From UKL13-3 sp040387195 (lineage in GTDB: Bacteria; Bacteroidota; Bacteroidia; UKL13-3), in contig JAZKEF010000022.1 of assembly GCA_040387195.1 (NCBI GenBank), forward strand, positions 1-64,000: a stretch of 64,000 nt of DNA, read 5' to 3'. Shown here piece by piece: positions 33,419 through 43,125 of this stretch (the first letter of the stretch is position 1; each line of letters opens with the position of its first letter). The position numbers and the translations under genes are program-made. Below the pieces are notes generated by a model. It worked only from the letters and a program-made list of their open reading frames with translations, was not told the DNA's origin and searched no databases.

Positions 33419-34681
33419 TTATTTATACTGTTGCAGTTTAGCTTCCATACTTAAAGTAGTATGAGGCACTGCACGCAATCTTTCTTTTGAAATCAATTTA
33501 CCGGTTACGCGGCAAATTCCGTATGTTTTGTTCTCAACGCGAATCAGTGCCATTTCTAAGTTCTCAATAAACTTTTTCTGGCGTGCAGCCAATTGGCTAA
33601 CATATTCCTTTTCGGCAGTTGATGAACCGTCTTCCAGTGTTTTGTAAGAGTTGTCGGAATCATCACCGGCATTCATTCCCGGATTTTGCATCTGGTTAAT
33701 GAGGTTGGCCAACTCTTCGCGTGCAATAACAAGTTTTTGGTTGATCAGTTCTTTAAATTCAACTAAATCTTTATCAGAATATCTTTTCGAAGATTCGTTT
33801 ACAATCTCAATTACTTCTTCTTTTTTCTCGGCAAATGGGATTGCTTTAGGTGCAGCAGGCTTAGTTTCGGCCGGTTTTACGGGAGCTGCTTTAGGAGCCG
33901 GAGTAACTTTACTGCTTTTAGCAGCACTTGTTTTAGCAACCGGGGCAACTTTTGAAGGAGCCTTCACTATTGGTTTAGCTACTACTTTACTGGTTTTAGA
34001 AGCCGGAGCCGGTTTTTTAGCTACTACCTTACTGATTTTAGCCGGAGCTTTTACCGCTTTCTTCGGAGTAATGTTCTTAGCCACTACTTTACTGCTTTTA
34101 GCAGCACTAGTTTTAGCGGGAGCTTTTACTACTTTACTGCTTTTAGCAGCACTAGTCTTCGGAGCAACTTTCTTAGCCACCGGTTTTTTAGCTACTACCT
34201 TTTTAGCGGGAGCCTTAACTATTTTTTTAGCAACAGGTTTTTTAGCCACTACTTTACTGCTTTTAGCAGCACTAGTTTTAGCGGGAGCTTTTACTACTTT
34301 ACTGCTTTTAGCAGCACTAGTCTTCGGAGCAACTTTCTTAGCCACCGGTTTTTTAGCTACTACTTTCTTAGCGGGAGCCTTTACTACTTTACTGCTTTTA
34401 GCAGCACTAGTCTTCGGAGCAGCTTTCTTGGCAACTGGTTTTTTAGCTACTACTTTACTGCTTTTAGCAGCACTAGTTTTAGCGGGAGCTTTTACTACCT
34501 TTTTTGGGGCAACTTTTTTGGCTATCACTTTTTTAGCCGGAGCTTTAGTAACCTTTTTAGGAGCAACTTTCTTAGCAGGCGCTTTTTTCGCTGCAGGTTT
34601 TTTAGGAGCGGCTTTTTTTGCTACAACCTTTTTGGCTGGTGATTTTTTCGCTGCAACTTTTTTAACAATTTTCTTTGCCAT
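33419..34681 (-). CDS. DksA/TraR-like protein with long histone-H1-like N-terminal tail
   Basis: A 420-aa protein. Residues 1 to about 285 are almost only Lys, Ala, Pro, Val and Ser, with repeats of AKKVA/KAPAK and seven copies of KTSAAKSSKV. The last 120 residues form a DksA/TraR-type domain: a coiled coil ('KDLVEFKELINQKLVIAREELANLINQ', 'AARQKKFIENLEMALIRVENKTYGIC') and a degenerate zinc finger (YGICRVTGKLISKERLRAVPHT) keeping one Cys. The tail should bind nucleic acid by charge; the C domain may contact RNA polymerase (inference). Short DksA-like proteins without the tail are the usual form. The tail DNA is itself repetitive (about 33880-34680), prone to copy-number change. ileS lies 13 bp upstream, so cotranscription is likely. 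Confidence 0.88.
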   Translation of the reverse strand: MAKKIVKKVAAKKSPAKKVVAKKAAPKKPAAKKAPAKKVAPKKVTKAPAKKVIAKKVAPKKVVKAPAKTSAAKSSKVVAKKPVAKKAAPKTSAAKSSKVVKAPAKKVVAKKPVAKKVAPKTSAAKSSKVVKAPAKTSAAKSSKVVAKKPVAKKIVKAPAKKVVAKKPVAKKVAPKTSAAKSSKVVKAPAKTSAAKSSKVVAKNITPKKAVKAPAKISKVVAKKPAPASKTSKVVAKPIVKAPSKVAPVAKTSAAKSSKVTPAPKAAPVKPAETKPAAPKAIPFAEKKEEVIEIVNESSKRYSDKDLVEFKELINQKLVIAREELANLINQMQNPGMNAGDDSDNSYKTLEDGSSTAEKEYVSQLAARQKKFIENLEMALIRVENKTYGICRVTGKLISKERLRAVPHTTLSMEAKLQQYK

Positions 34682-34694
34682 GTGCTGTACTCGT

Positions 34695-37600
34695 TTAGTC
34701 TTTAATTAACTTTACTTTAACTATGTGGTCGTCCACCTCAATCTCAGCGCTGTTGCTCAATTGCTCTGTTACTTCAAGCTCATTCGCCAAAATTTCCGTG
34801 CAAATATATGTTTTGAAACCAATTATGGAATTTTCCAGGTAATTATGTTTCTCAATTTGAACTCTTATCCGGTCGGTAACCTCAAGGTTGCTCTCTTTAC
34901 GCAGGTTCTGAAGTTTGCTGATCAACTCACGGGCAATACCCTCTTCCTTTAGAGCCACGCTAATCTCCACGTCCAGGGCTACAGTTACCTTACCATCGTT
35001 AGCCACTTTATAACCAGCGATATCGGAAGTTAAAATTTCCACATCTGTGGGTAAAATTTCAATGGTTTCGCCCCCTAACTGGAGGTTAAACACCTCTTTT
35101 TGTTCCAATTCGGCTATTTCTGCCTTGCTCATTTGCAGGATTGCATCACCCACGGCTTTCATTTTGGCCCCCACTTTTTTACCCAATACCCTGAAGTTTG
35201 GCTTAATGGATTTCTCAATTTCGGCTATAAACGCAAGCTCTTTCACATTCACTTCCGATAAAATCAGGTCCTGAACATGCTTAATTTCATCCTTTATGCG
35301 GGGATCAACCATTGGAATCAGGATTTTGTGCAGAGGCTGGCGAACCTTGATGTTTTCTTTCTTACGGATGGATAATACCAGCGAAGAGATTTTCTGAGCA
35401 TACTCCATCTGTTCTTCCAAAAGATTGTCGATTACCGTTTCGTCAGCTACAGGCAGGTCGGTTAGATGTACCGATTCCATTTTGCCATTCAGGTTTTTGT
35501 ATACCCAGTCACTGAAAAACGGTGCAAACGGGCTGCTTAGTTGTGAGATGGTCATCAAACATTGATACAAGGTTTCGTAAGCAGCTTTTTTATCTGCATT
35601 CATCTCGCCTTTCCAAAAACGTCTGCGGCTTAAACGGATGAACCAATTGGAGAAATGATCGCTTGTGAATTCTTCAATGGCACGCACAGCCGGTGTGGCA
35701 TCATAATCATTCATCTTCTCACTTACAAGCTTAATCAGGCTGTTCAGCTTGCTCATAATCCAACGGTCCAATTCAGTACGTTGTGTTACGGGAGTGATGT
35801 TGTTTGGGTCAAATTCAAAACCATCAATATTGGCGTAGATGGCAAAAAAAGAATAGGTATTATACAAGGTGCCGAAAAACTTACGCTGACTTTCGGCCAC
35901 ACCTTCGATATCAAATTTAAGGTTGTCCCATGGATCGCTGTTGCTGAGCATATACCAGCGGTTTGCATCGGCTCCATATTTGGCAATTGCTTCAAACGGA
36001 TCTACCACATTGCCCACACGTTTACTCATTTTGTTACCGTTTTTATCCAGTACCAATCCGTTGGCAATTACATTTTTGTAAGAGATGCTATCAAACAATA
36101 ACACAGAGAGTGCGTGCAACGTAAAGAACCACCCACGGGTTTGATCGACACCCTCGGCAATAAAATCGGCAGGGAAGTTTTTACGGAAGGTTTCTTCGTT
36201 TTCAAACGGCCAGTGCCATTGAGCATAAGGCATCGCTCCCGAGTCGAACCATACGTCAATCAAATCAGGCTCCCGAATCATTTTTTCTCCGGTTGAGGAA
36301 ACCAAGATGATATTGTCTACATAGGGTTTATGGAGTTCAATTTCGGATTTCGCATTGCGGATTGCAGCGTTTTCATCCATAAATCCTGCAGCCATTGCCT
36401 TAGCAATTTCAGCCTGCAATTCTTCCTGCGAACCGATGCATTTTTCCTCGCTGCCATCAGCTGTTCTCCAAATTGGCAGTGGTGTTCCCCAATAGCGTGA
36501 GCGGGATAGATTCCAATCCACCAGATTCTCCAGCCAGTTGCCAAAACGACCTGTTCCGGTATGTTCAGGTTTCCAGTTGATGGTTTTGTTCAGCTCCACC
36601 AGTCGGTCTTTGGCAGCAGTAGTTTTAATGAACCAGCTTTCCAGCGGGTAGTATAAAATTGGTTTATCCGTACGCCAGCAATGTGGGTAGGTATGTTCGT
36701 ATTTCTCTTTTTTGAAGAGTTTGTTTTCGGTTTGTAATTTGAGGATGATGCGCTCGTCAACACTTAAATAATTAAGTTTCGAAGTATCATGGATCACACC
36801 GCTCAGTTTTTCTTTTTGAACAGCTAGTTCTACTTCTTTTTCGGTATCATTTAAGTATGCTTCTTTTACATATTCTTCACCGTACAAAAACTGTCCGTCT
36901 TGTACTTCCGGTAAAAATTTACCACGTTTATCAACCAGCGTTAAACTGCCAATGCCGTTTTGTTTGGCCACCCTGAAGTCATCGGCACCAAAGCTTGGCG
37001 CAATATGCACGATACCCGTTCCATCTTCGGTGGTTACAAAATCTCCGGTAATCACTTTAAAGGCATCACCGTTTTCAACTTGCGCAAAAGGCAATAATTG
37101 TTCATAGCGGATGCCCGCTAAGTCTTTCCCTTTTATTTCTCCTAAAACGGTAAACGGAATTTTTTTATCGCCTGCTTTGTATGCATTAAAATCAAGCTCC
37201 GCATTTTCGGCAGGGAAATATTTGCCCATTAAATCCTTAGCGAGAATTACAGTGCATGGTAAGTGTGAATATTGATTGTATGTTTTAACAATAGCATAGG
37301 TGATTTTTTCTCCAACAGCCAATGCTGTATTTGAAGGCAACGTCCAAGGAGTCGTAGTCCATGCAATAAAGTAAATATCATCGCTCCCAAAACTATGAAC
37401 TATGGACGGTGAACCATGAACTGCTTTAAACATGGCAACCGCAGTCATATCCTTCACATCTTTATATGTTCCGGGTTGGTTCAACTCATGCGAGCTCAAA
37501 CCTGTTCCCGCAGCAGGGGAGTATGGCTGGATGGTATAACCTTTGTACAATAATTTTTTATCATACAACTGTTTCAACAGCCACCACAAACTTTCGATAT

Positions 37601-38066
37601 AGTTGTTTTCGTACGTAACATAAGGATCGCTCAAATCAACCCAATAGCCCATTCGGTTGGTGAGTTTGTCCCACACATCTGTATACTTCATTACATCCTT
37701 GCGGCATGCTTCATTGTATTCTTCCACACTAATCTTTTTCCCGATATCATCTTTGGTGATGCCCAGCATTTTTTCTACCTGCAATTCAACAGGCAAACCG
37801 TGTGTATCCCATCCGGCTTTACGCTTTACCTGTTTACCATTTAAAGTTTGGTAGCGGCAAAAAATATCTTTCACGGTACGGCCCATCACATGGTGAATAC
37901 CTGGCATTCCATTGGCACTTGGCGGACCTTCATAAAACACAAAGGACTCAGCTCCTTCGCGGTTGTTTACACTCTTCTGGAAAATCTTGTTCTCCTCCCA
38001 AAATTTCAATATCTCATCCTCAAATGCAGGAAAATCAAGCTTCTTATATTCGTTGTACTTTGTCAT
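34695..38066 (-). CDS. ileS: isoleucyl-tRNA synthetase
   Basis: A 1123-aa class I aminoacyl-tRNA synthetase. 'FYEGPPSANGMPGIHHVMGR' carries the HIGH-equivalent, 'GWDTHGLPVE' is class I IleRS, the CP1 editing domain spans roughly residues 200-400 ('AWTTTPWTLPSNTALAVG', 'GTGIVHIAPSFGADDF'), and KMSKR is near residue 680 ('LDKNGNKMSKRVGNVVDP'). The C-terminal part is the long anticodon-binding region of the eukaryote-like (type 2) IleRS. The ATG at 38066 is chosen; a longer frame would translate the repeat at 38090-38154. Confidence 0.97.
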   Translation of the reverse strand: MTKYNEYKKLDFPAFEDEILKFWEENKIFQKSVNNREGAESFVFYEGPPSANGMPGIHHVMGRTVKDIFCRYQTLNGKQVKRKAGWDTHGLPVELQVEKMLGITKDDIGKKISVEEYNEACRKDVMKYTDVWDKLTNRMGYWVDLSDPYVTYENNYIESLWWLLKQLYDKKLLYKGYTIQPYSPAAGTGLSSHELNQPGTYKDVKDMTAVAMFKAVHGSPSIVHSFGSDDIYFIAWTTTPWTLPSNTALAVGEKITYAIVKTYNQYSHLPCTVILAKDLMGKYFPAENAELDFNAYKAGDKKIPFTVLGEIKGKDLAGIRYEQLLPFAQVENGDAFKVITGDFVTTEDGTGIVHIAPSFGADDFRVAKQNGIGSLTLVDKRGKFLPEVQDGQFLYGEEYVKEAYLNDTEKEVELAVQKEKLSGVIHDTSKLNYLSVDERIILKLQTENKLFKKEKYEHTYPHCWRTDKPILYYPLESWFIKTTAAKDRLVELNKTINWKPEHTGTGRFGNWLENLVDWNLSRSRYWGTPLPIWRTADGSEEKCIGSQEELQAEIAKAMAAGFMDENAAIRNAKSEIELHKPYVDNIILVSSTGEKMIREPDLIDVWFDSGAMPYAQWHWPFENEETFRKNFPADFIAEGVDQTRGWFFTLHALSVLLFDSISYKNVIANGLVLDKNGNKMSKRVGNVVDPFEAIAKYGADANRWYMLSNSDPWDNLKFDIEGVAESQRKFFGTLYNTYSFFAIYANIDGFEFDPNNITPVTQRTELDRWIMSKLNSLIKLVSEKMNDYDATPAVRAIEEFTSDHFSNWFIRLSRRRFWKGEMNADKKAAYETLYQCLMTISQLSSPFAPFFSDWVYKNLNGKMESVHLTDLPVADETVIDNLLEEQMEYAQKISSLVLSIRKKENIKVRQPLHKILIPMVDPRIKDEIKHVQDLILSEVNVKELAFIAEIEKSIKPNFRVLGKKVGAKMKAVGDAILQMSKAEIAELEQKEVFNLQLGGETIEILPTDVEILTSDIAGYKVANDGKVTVALDVEISVALKEEGIARELISKLQNLRKESNLEVTDRIRVQIEKHNYLENSIIGFKTYICTEILANELEVTEQLSNSAEIEVDDHIVKVKLIKD

Positions 38067-38089
38067 CGGTTGTCGTAAAAAAATGAGTG

Positions 38090-38154
38090 AATGAGTAAAT
38101 GGAGAAATGAGTATATGATATTTGCTCACGTACTCATTCCGTCATTTACTCATT
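38090..38154. repeat. inverted repeat in the ileS leader
   Basis: The arms 38090-38113 (starting AATGAGTAAATG, ending AATGAGTA) and 38131-38154 pair at 20 of 24 positions around a 17-nt loop. The word AATGAGT recurs three times within 38082-38112. It lies between the likely ileS promoter and its ATG, so it would be in the ileS message. It does not resemble a T-box. Confidence 0.7.
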
Positions 38155-38170
38155 TCTTCTAAAAGGAGTG

Positions 38171-38178
38171 CGAAAATA
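38171..38178 (-). promoter_or_regulatory. variant -7 element of ileS
   Basis: TATTTTCG on the minus strand, a one-base variant of TAnnTTTG seen also before rpe, porZ and recO here. It gives ileS a leader of about 100 nt that includes the 38090-38154 inverted repeat. Confidence 0.45.
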
Positions 38179-38301
38179 GGGTTTGGTAACTAAAAATGAA
38201 AGGGTTGGGAAAACAAGATTAAACCAGGGCAAATGCGTGCACGGAATCATTTCAGCGGCCTGTTTTTCGATTTTCGGATTTAAACCATTCGAATTTTCGT
38301 T

Positions 38302-40662
38302 CTAATCCGCATCTGTGGGCTCAGGCTCCAGTTCCACAAGGGTTTTGCCAAATTCTTCTTTGTTGTTGATTGACTTCTCGAGTGAAAGCAACAATGACGG
38401 AAGCAAGAGCAAATTCATCAGCATTCCGAAAATAAGCGATAGGGAAGTAAGCACACCCAAAGCTACCGTACCCCCAAAGTTGGATGCAGCAAAAATGATG
38501 AATCCGAAGAACAGGGCTATGGCAGTATAAATGATGCTTGGTCCGGCCTCGGTTAAACTTTGTGGAATAGCGATACTCATGTCCCAGTTATTACGTTTGA
38601 GGGCATTTCGGTACTTAGCCAGGAAGTGAATGGTAAAATCGACCACAATGCCATATGCAATACTGAAAATAATGATGGTTGAGGGCTTGAGCCGAATGTC
38701 GAAGAATCCCATGATTCCTATAGTCATCAGCAACGGAACAATATTCGGAATCAATGATATGAGCACCATTTTCCAGCTAAAGAACAAAAATGCCATCATT
38801 AAGGATATAAGCACCAGGGCCGATATCATACTTTGCAGTAAATTTTCAACCAGATAGTCGTTGCCTTTTAAGAAAATAATGCTCGTTCCCGTTAGCTTTA
38901 CATCGTATTTGTCTTTAGGGAAAATTTCATCAACCTCTTTTTGCACCTTTTCATTGAGAGGTTTCATCGCTTGCGAGCCGATATCTGCCATTTGAATACT
39001 GATGCGTGCCTGGCGGAAATTGCTGTCCACCATGGATTTGATCATGTTTTGTTGGCCACTTTTGCCATCAGGCAAGTAAGATAAAATATCGCTGATTTCC
39101 AGTACATTCGGAACAATATAATACCGCGTTTCGCCATCATGATACGCCTGATTGGCATATTTGAGCAGATCGGCAATACTTACGGATTTGGAAAACTCGG
39201 GATAGTCAGTTAATGCCCGTTGTAACTTGCTTATTTTTTGAAGGGTAACATAGTCCTTAATACCTCCGTCTTTTTTGGTATCAATCCGGATCTCATATGG
39301 TAGTACCCCTTTGAGGTTTTCTTCAAAGAATTTTAAGTCGGTATACACCTTATCATGATGCGGCAAATCATCAACAACATATCCTAAATTTTGCACTTTA
39401 AACGCTCCCCAAACCGATACAGAGCAAATGAGTATCGTTACCAGGTAAATCTGAGTGCGGTAACTGTATACCAATTTGTTGCACCATTTCATGGCTTTGT
39501 TCAGGCCGGTACTGTCGAGGTGTTTGGTATGTTTGTATTTTGGAGGAGGTAGGTAGCTGTATACAATGGGAATGAACACCAGCGACACAACGTACACCAG
39601 CATGATATTGATTCCCGAAATAATGGAGAACTGATCCAATACGGCACTTCCCGAAAAACTAAATACACAGAATCCGACAGCGGTGGTCACATTGGTTAAA
39701 AACAAGGGTAATCCGTTTTTCGAAATCAGCCGGATAATGGCCAGCATTTTATTTCCATGGGTTCTGAATTCCTGATGATACACATTGAGCAGGTAGATGC
39801 AATTCTGGATTCCGATGATAACCATTAACGGAGGCAAAATTCCGGTAAGCAACGTTACCTTATACCCGAATAAATGAATGGATGCCGAAGTGAACAATAC
39901 AGAAATAATCACCACAACGAGGGAGAATACTACCGCAGAGAAAAAGCGGAAGAAGATAAAAATAAAGAGTGCGGTTATAAAAATGGAGAGGTAAGTGAAA
40001 ATCAGGATTTCATCGGCAACCTTTGATGAATAGACTGTGCGAACATAAGGCAGACCCGAAAAATGCATCTCTGTTTGATGATCCTCACCAAAGGTTGTAC
40101 ATACTTTTTCAATCTCACGCACCAGGGCAATACGCTCTTTCGAGTCGAGCTTTTGTTTGTTGAGGGTTATGGCCAGTAATGTTACATTGGCCTCCGGATT
40201 GTATAATAATCCTTTGTAGAACGGAAGTTCTGCAATGAGTTGTTTAATTGAGTCAACGGCTTCTTGTGTATGTAACGGACCTTTTACCAATGGCTGCAGA
40301 GAAATGGTATGGAGGGAGTCATTTTTTTGCAGTGTAAACAGGTTGCCCAGCGATAATATATTTTCAACCCCATCAATTCCTTTCACTTGTCTGGTCAGTT
40401 GAATCCAATCATTGAAGAACTCTTTTTCAAACAGTTTATCGGATTTTACCCCAACTACCAACACACTTCCATCTTCTCCAAAGGTTTGCTTAAACTTTAT
40501 GTATTCAACAAAATCGGGGTCATCGGCAGGCACTGTTTTGGCAAAATCATACGACAGCTGCACTTTGGAGGCTTCATAACCGGCCCCAATTGTGAGTAAA
40601 CCCAATACTATCAGCAACCAAAAACGGTTGCGTAAAATGAACGTTCCAACTATTTGCCACAT
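38302..40662 (-). CDS. RND superfamily (MMPL/Patched-like) exporter
   Basis: A 786-aa inner-membrane protein with the two-fold RND layout: TM1 (about 12-32), a periplasmic loop, five membrane helices with 'TGILPPLMVIIGIQNCIYLLNVYHQEFRTHG' (about 265-300), then a second TM, loop and five helices with 'SIAYGIVVDFTIHFLAKYRNALK'. The Asp of VVDFTIHF is the expected proton-relay residue. The size and sterol-sensing-like repeats fit the 'predicted exporter, RND superfamily' (hopanoid/lipid-type) rather than AcrB pumps, and there is no fusion protein or TolC gene nearby. Substrate unknown, probably a lipid. The ATG at 40662 is used because an upstream TTG is part of the promoter. Confidence 0.85.
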   Translation of the reverse strand: MWQIVGTFILRNRFWLLIVLGLLTIGAGYEASKVQLSYDFAKTVPADDPDFVEYIKFKQTFGEDGSVLVVGVKSDKLFEKEFFNDWIQLTRQVKGIDGVENILSLGNLFTLQKNDSLHTISLQPLVKGPLHTQEAVDSIKQLIAELPFYKGLLYNPEANVTLLAITLNKQKLDSKERIALVREIEKVCTTFGEDHQTEMHFSGLPYVRTVYSSKVADEILIFTYLSIFITALFIFIFFRFFSAVVFSLVVVIISVLFTSASIHLFGYKVTLLTGILPPLMVIIGIQNCIYLLNVYHQEFRTHGNKMLAIIRLISKNGLPLFLTNVTTAVGFCVFSFSGSAVLDQFSIISGINIMLVYVVSLVFIPIVYSYLPPPKYKHTKHLDSTGLNKAMKWCNKLVYSYRTQIYLVTILICSVSVWGAFKVQNLGYVVDDLPHHDKVYTDLKFFEENLKGVLPYEIRIDTKKDGGIKDYVTLQKISKLQRALTDYPEFSKSVSIADLLKYANQAYHDGETRYYIVPNVLEISDILSYLPDGKSGQQNMIKSMVDSNFRQARISIQMADIGSQAMKPLNEKVQKEVDEIFPKDKYDVKLTGTSIIFLKGNDYLVENLLQSMISALVLISLMMAFLFFSWKMVLISLIPNIVPLLMTIGIMGFFDIRLKPSTIIIFSIAYGIVVDFTIHFLAKYRNALKRNNWDMSIAIPQSLTEAGPSIIYTAIALFFGFIIFAASNFGGTVALGVLTSLSLIFGMLMNLLLLPSLLLSLEKSINNKEEFGKTLVELEPEPTDAD

Positions 40663-40668
40663 ACCGGA

Positions 40669-40676
40669 CAAAAATA
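40669..40676 (-). promoter_or_regulatory. -7 promoter element of the RND exporter gene
   Basis: TATTTTTG on the minus strand, perfect TAnnTTTG, 6 nt before the ATG at 40662. Confidence 0.5.
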
Positions 40677-40731
40677 GAGAACTTAGCCTAAACCCTGCGG
40701 AAAGTTTTCAAATTCTTTTGAGGTTAATTTC

Positions 40732-40739
40732 TATTTTCG
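40732..40739 (+). promoter_or_regulatory. variant -7 element of porZ
   Basis: TATTTTCG, 42 nt before the ATG at 40782 and divergent from the exporter promoter. Confidence 0.4.
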
Positions 40740-40781
40740 CAATTATACCAAGTGCCATCTCTTGGTCGTTATGCTTCCGTT

Positions 40782-43094
40782 ATGAGTAATGTTAAAATGA
40801 TTCGGTCCTTTGTTTGGAGTATTTTGAGTATAAGTATTTTGTGTACGATGGTTTACGCGCAACCTGCGCTGCCCGCCATTGGGGCCTGGAGGGTACACGC
40901 TGCATTTGCAACCAATAATTGTGTGGAAGAAATCGGAACCAAGATTTACGTGGGAAATAACAGTGCAATTTTCACCTACGATAAAACGGATGGCGCTACA
41001 GAAGTGCTTTCCAGGGTAACCGGATTATCGGATGTAAACGTAAAGCACATTAAGTACCACAGCCCTTCCCGGACCATTATTATCGGTTATGATAACCTCA
41101 ATATTGATTTAGTTCAGGATGGCATCGTATATAATATTCCTGATGTATTGAATAAGCGCATCATAGGAGATAAGTTGTTAAATAATATCACCATAATCGA
41201 TCAAACAGCTTACTTATCGTGTAGTTTCGGCATTCTGCTTATTGATATTCCTAAAAAGAGACTGGTGGATAGTTATGTAAACCTTGGACCAAACGGAAGC
41301 AATTTAGCGGTAACGGATGTTGCTGTTTATGATGGAAAAATGTATGCTGCGTCTCCTGCGGGCATTTACAGCGCCTCCCTCTCCAGCGTTAACCTGAGCG
41401 ATTACCAGTTTTGGCAGTTGGCAAGACCGTCCGCATTAAGCAGTCATTTGGAAGTGTTCCGAAACAGATTGTTTGCCGTAGTGGATACAACTATTTATAC
41501 ATTTGATGGCATAGTTTGGAATATATACAATGGCTTAGGTCCTAATCAAACCAACGATATGCGTGTAAACAACAACCACCTGGTGATTACACTGAACGAT
41601 CGGATTGTAGTAGAGGATGCACAAGGAGTCATCAAAACCCAAAACCAACAGTTTGTCCAAACTACAATTATAAGTAAGGAAAATGATTTGTTCCTGTTGG
41701 TTAACGGACAGTATTTGATTCGGATGGATGATGCCAGCCAGGCACTGGAGTATCTGGCCCCGGCCGGTCCTGTTGCCACCACGGCTACGCGCATGAGTTA
41801 TCATAATGGTAAATTGTGGATGGCGGGTGGTGGAGTAAACGGGTTTGGTATTGCCGGAGGATGGGGACCTCAATTTAACAATAACAAGTTTAGCCGTTTT
41901 GAAAACAATCAATGGTATGGATATACTACCAATACGGATCCCAGAATTTTGAACACCCGCGATTTTATTGACGTTACGGTTCATCCGGTTACACAACATG
42001 CCTTTTTGGGAAGTTTCGGATACGGTATTCTGGAAATCGATGGAGAAACAGTTGTGAATAGTTATGATTCCGCCAGCAGCTCACTCCGCTCTCCTGACGG
42101 TTTTCCCGGCCGTGTGTATGTGGCAGGAATCGCATTCGACAAAAATAATAACCTTTGGGTAAGCAACTCTGATGCGGTGAATCCTATTTCAGTAATGGAA
42201 GAAACTTCCAAAACATGGAAGTCATTTTCTGTACCTTCATCAACCGATAAACGATTTGGGTTTATTACGATAGACGACCAGGATAACAAATGGATTTTTT
42301 CGACACGTGGTTTAGGTATTTATGTATATAATAGTGGAGCCAAGGTATTGGATGCTTCAGATGATCAGTTCAAAACATTAACATCCGATAAGGAGAACGG
42401 ATTTTTACCCGGCAATACCGTTTTATGTATCACCAAAGACCAAAAGGGAGAGTTGTGGACAGGCACAGATCAGGGCTTATGTATTTTCAGAAACCCCGAG
42501 AACGTATTTAGGAACGGAGCCAATTTTGATGCTGAACAACTTGTAATTAAAACAGGATTGGTGTATTCCAATTTTTTAGGAAACACACCCGTAAAATGTA
42601 TTAAGGTGGATGCTGCAAACCGTAAATGGATTGGCACAGCGAATGGCGTATGGTTGGTGTCTCCGGATGGTTATACGGTGATTCATAATTTTAACATGAG
42701 CAACAGTCCGTTGTTGTCCAATTCTATTTTGGAAATAGGTATTGACGAGCAAACGGGGGAAGTGTTTTTTGTAACCGAAAAAGGTATCATTTCATATATG
42801 GGAAATGCAACGGAGGCAAAAGAAGTGCATGGAGTTATATCAGTATACCCCAATCCGGTTGGGCCTGATTATACAGGACTAATAGCTATAAAAGGATTGG
42901 TGAATAATGCATTTGTAAAAATTACGGATATTAAAGGTAAGATGGTTTATGAAACCAGGGCGAATGGAGGAATGGCCACATGGGATGGTCGTAATTTTAC
43001 CGGTAAAAGAACATCAACAGGAGTATACCTTGTATACTCTACCAATGCCGAAGGTACCGAAACCAATGTAGCGAAGATTTTGTTTGTAAATTAA
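40782..43094 (+). CDS. porZ: PorZ-like type IX secretion component
   Basis: About 770 aa. A signal peptide (ending MVYAQ) is followed by beta-propeller repeats with 'IGAWRVHAAFATNNCVEEIGTKIYVGN', 'RVTGLSDVNVKHIKYHSPSRTIIIGYDNLNIDLVQDG', 'TAYLSCSFGILLIDIPKKRLVDSYVNLG' and two-component-regulator-propeller-like blades ('LWTGTDQGLCIF', 'KWIGTANGVWLV'). A type A sorting domain starts at ISVYPNPVGPDY (about residue 685). PorZ is a surface subunit of the attachment complex that processes T9SS cargo and itself carries a sorting domain. The recO neighbour fits the usual Bacteroidota context. Starts at 40797 (ATG) or 40752 (GTG) are possible. Confidence 0.88.
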   Translation: MSNVKMIRSFVWSILSISILCTMVYAQPALPAIGAWRVHAAFATNNCVEEIGTKIYVGNNSAIFTYDKTDGATEVLSRVTGLSDVNVKHIKYHSPSRTIIIGYDNLNIDLVQDGIVYNIPDVLNKRIIGDKLLNNITIIDQTAYLSCSFGILLIDIPKKRLVDSYVNLGPNGSNLAVTDVAVYDGKMYAASPAGIYSASLSSVNLSDYQFWQLARPSALSSHLEVFRNRLFAVVDTTIYTFDGIVWNIYNGLGPNQTNDMRVNNNHLVITLNDRIVVEDAQGVIKTQNQQFVQTTIISKENDLFLLVNGQYLIRMDDASQALEYLAPAGPVATTATRMSYHNGKLWMAGGGVNGFGIAGGWGPQFNNNKFSRFENNQWYGYTTNTDPRILNTRDFIDVTVHPVTQHAFLGSFGYGILEIDGETVVNSYDSASSSLRSPDGFPGRVYVAGIAFDKNNNLWVSNSDAVNPISVMEETSKTWKSFSVPSSTDKRFGFITIDDQDNKWIFSTRGLGIYVYNSGAKVLDASDDQFKTLTSDKENGFLPGNTVLCITKDQKGELWTGTDQGLCIFRNPENVFRNGANFDAEQLVIKTGLVYSNFLGNTPVKCIKVDAANRKWIGTANGVWLVSPDGYTVIHNFNMSNSPLLSNSILEIGIDEQTGEVFFVTEKGIISYMGNATEAKEVHGVISVYPNPVGPDYTGLIAIKGLVNNAFVKITDIKGKMVYETRANGGMATWDGRNFTGKRTSTGVYLVYSTNAEGTETNVAKILFVN

Positions 43095-43125
43095 ACTGTA
43101 TTTTCGTCCTTCAATTTACCGGAGA

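Noticed and set aside
33651..34709. 352-codon plus-strand frame opposite the DksA-like gene
   Set aside because: It is the complement of the Lys/Ala repeat (giving Leu/Ala/Phe/Thr repeats); the minus frame has the recognisable DksA domain.
38067..38129. N-terminal extension of ileS
   Set aside because: It would translate the inverted repeat; IleRS homologues begin near MTKYNEYKKLDFPAFE at 38066.
38090..38154. T-box riboswitch for ileS
   Set aside because: No specifier loop or T-box sequence is visible, T-boxes are not typical of this phylum, and the repeat is made of simple words.
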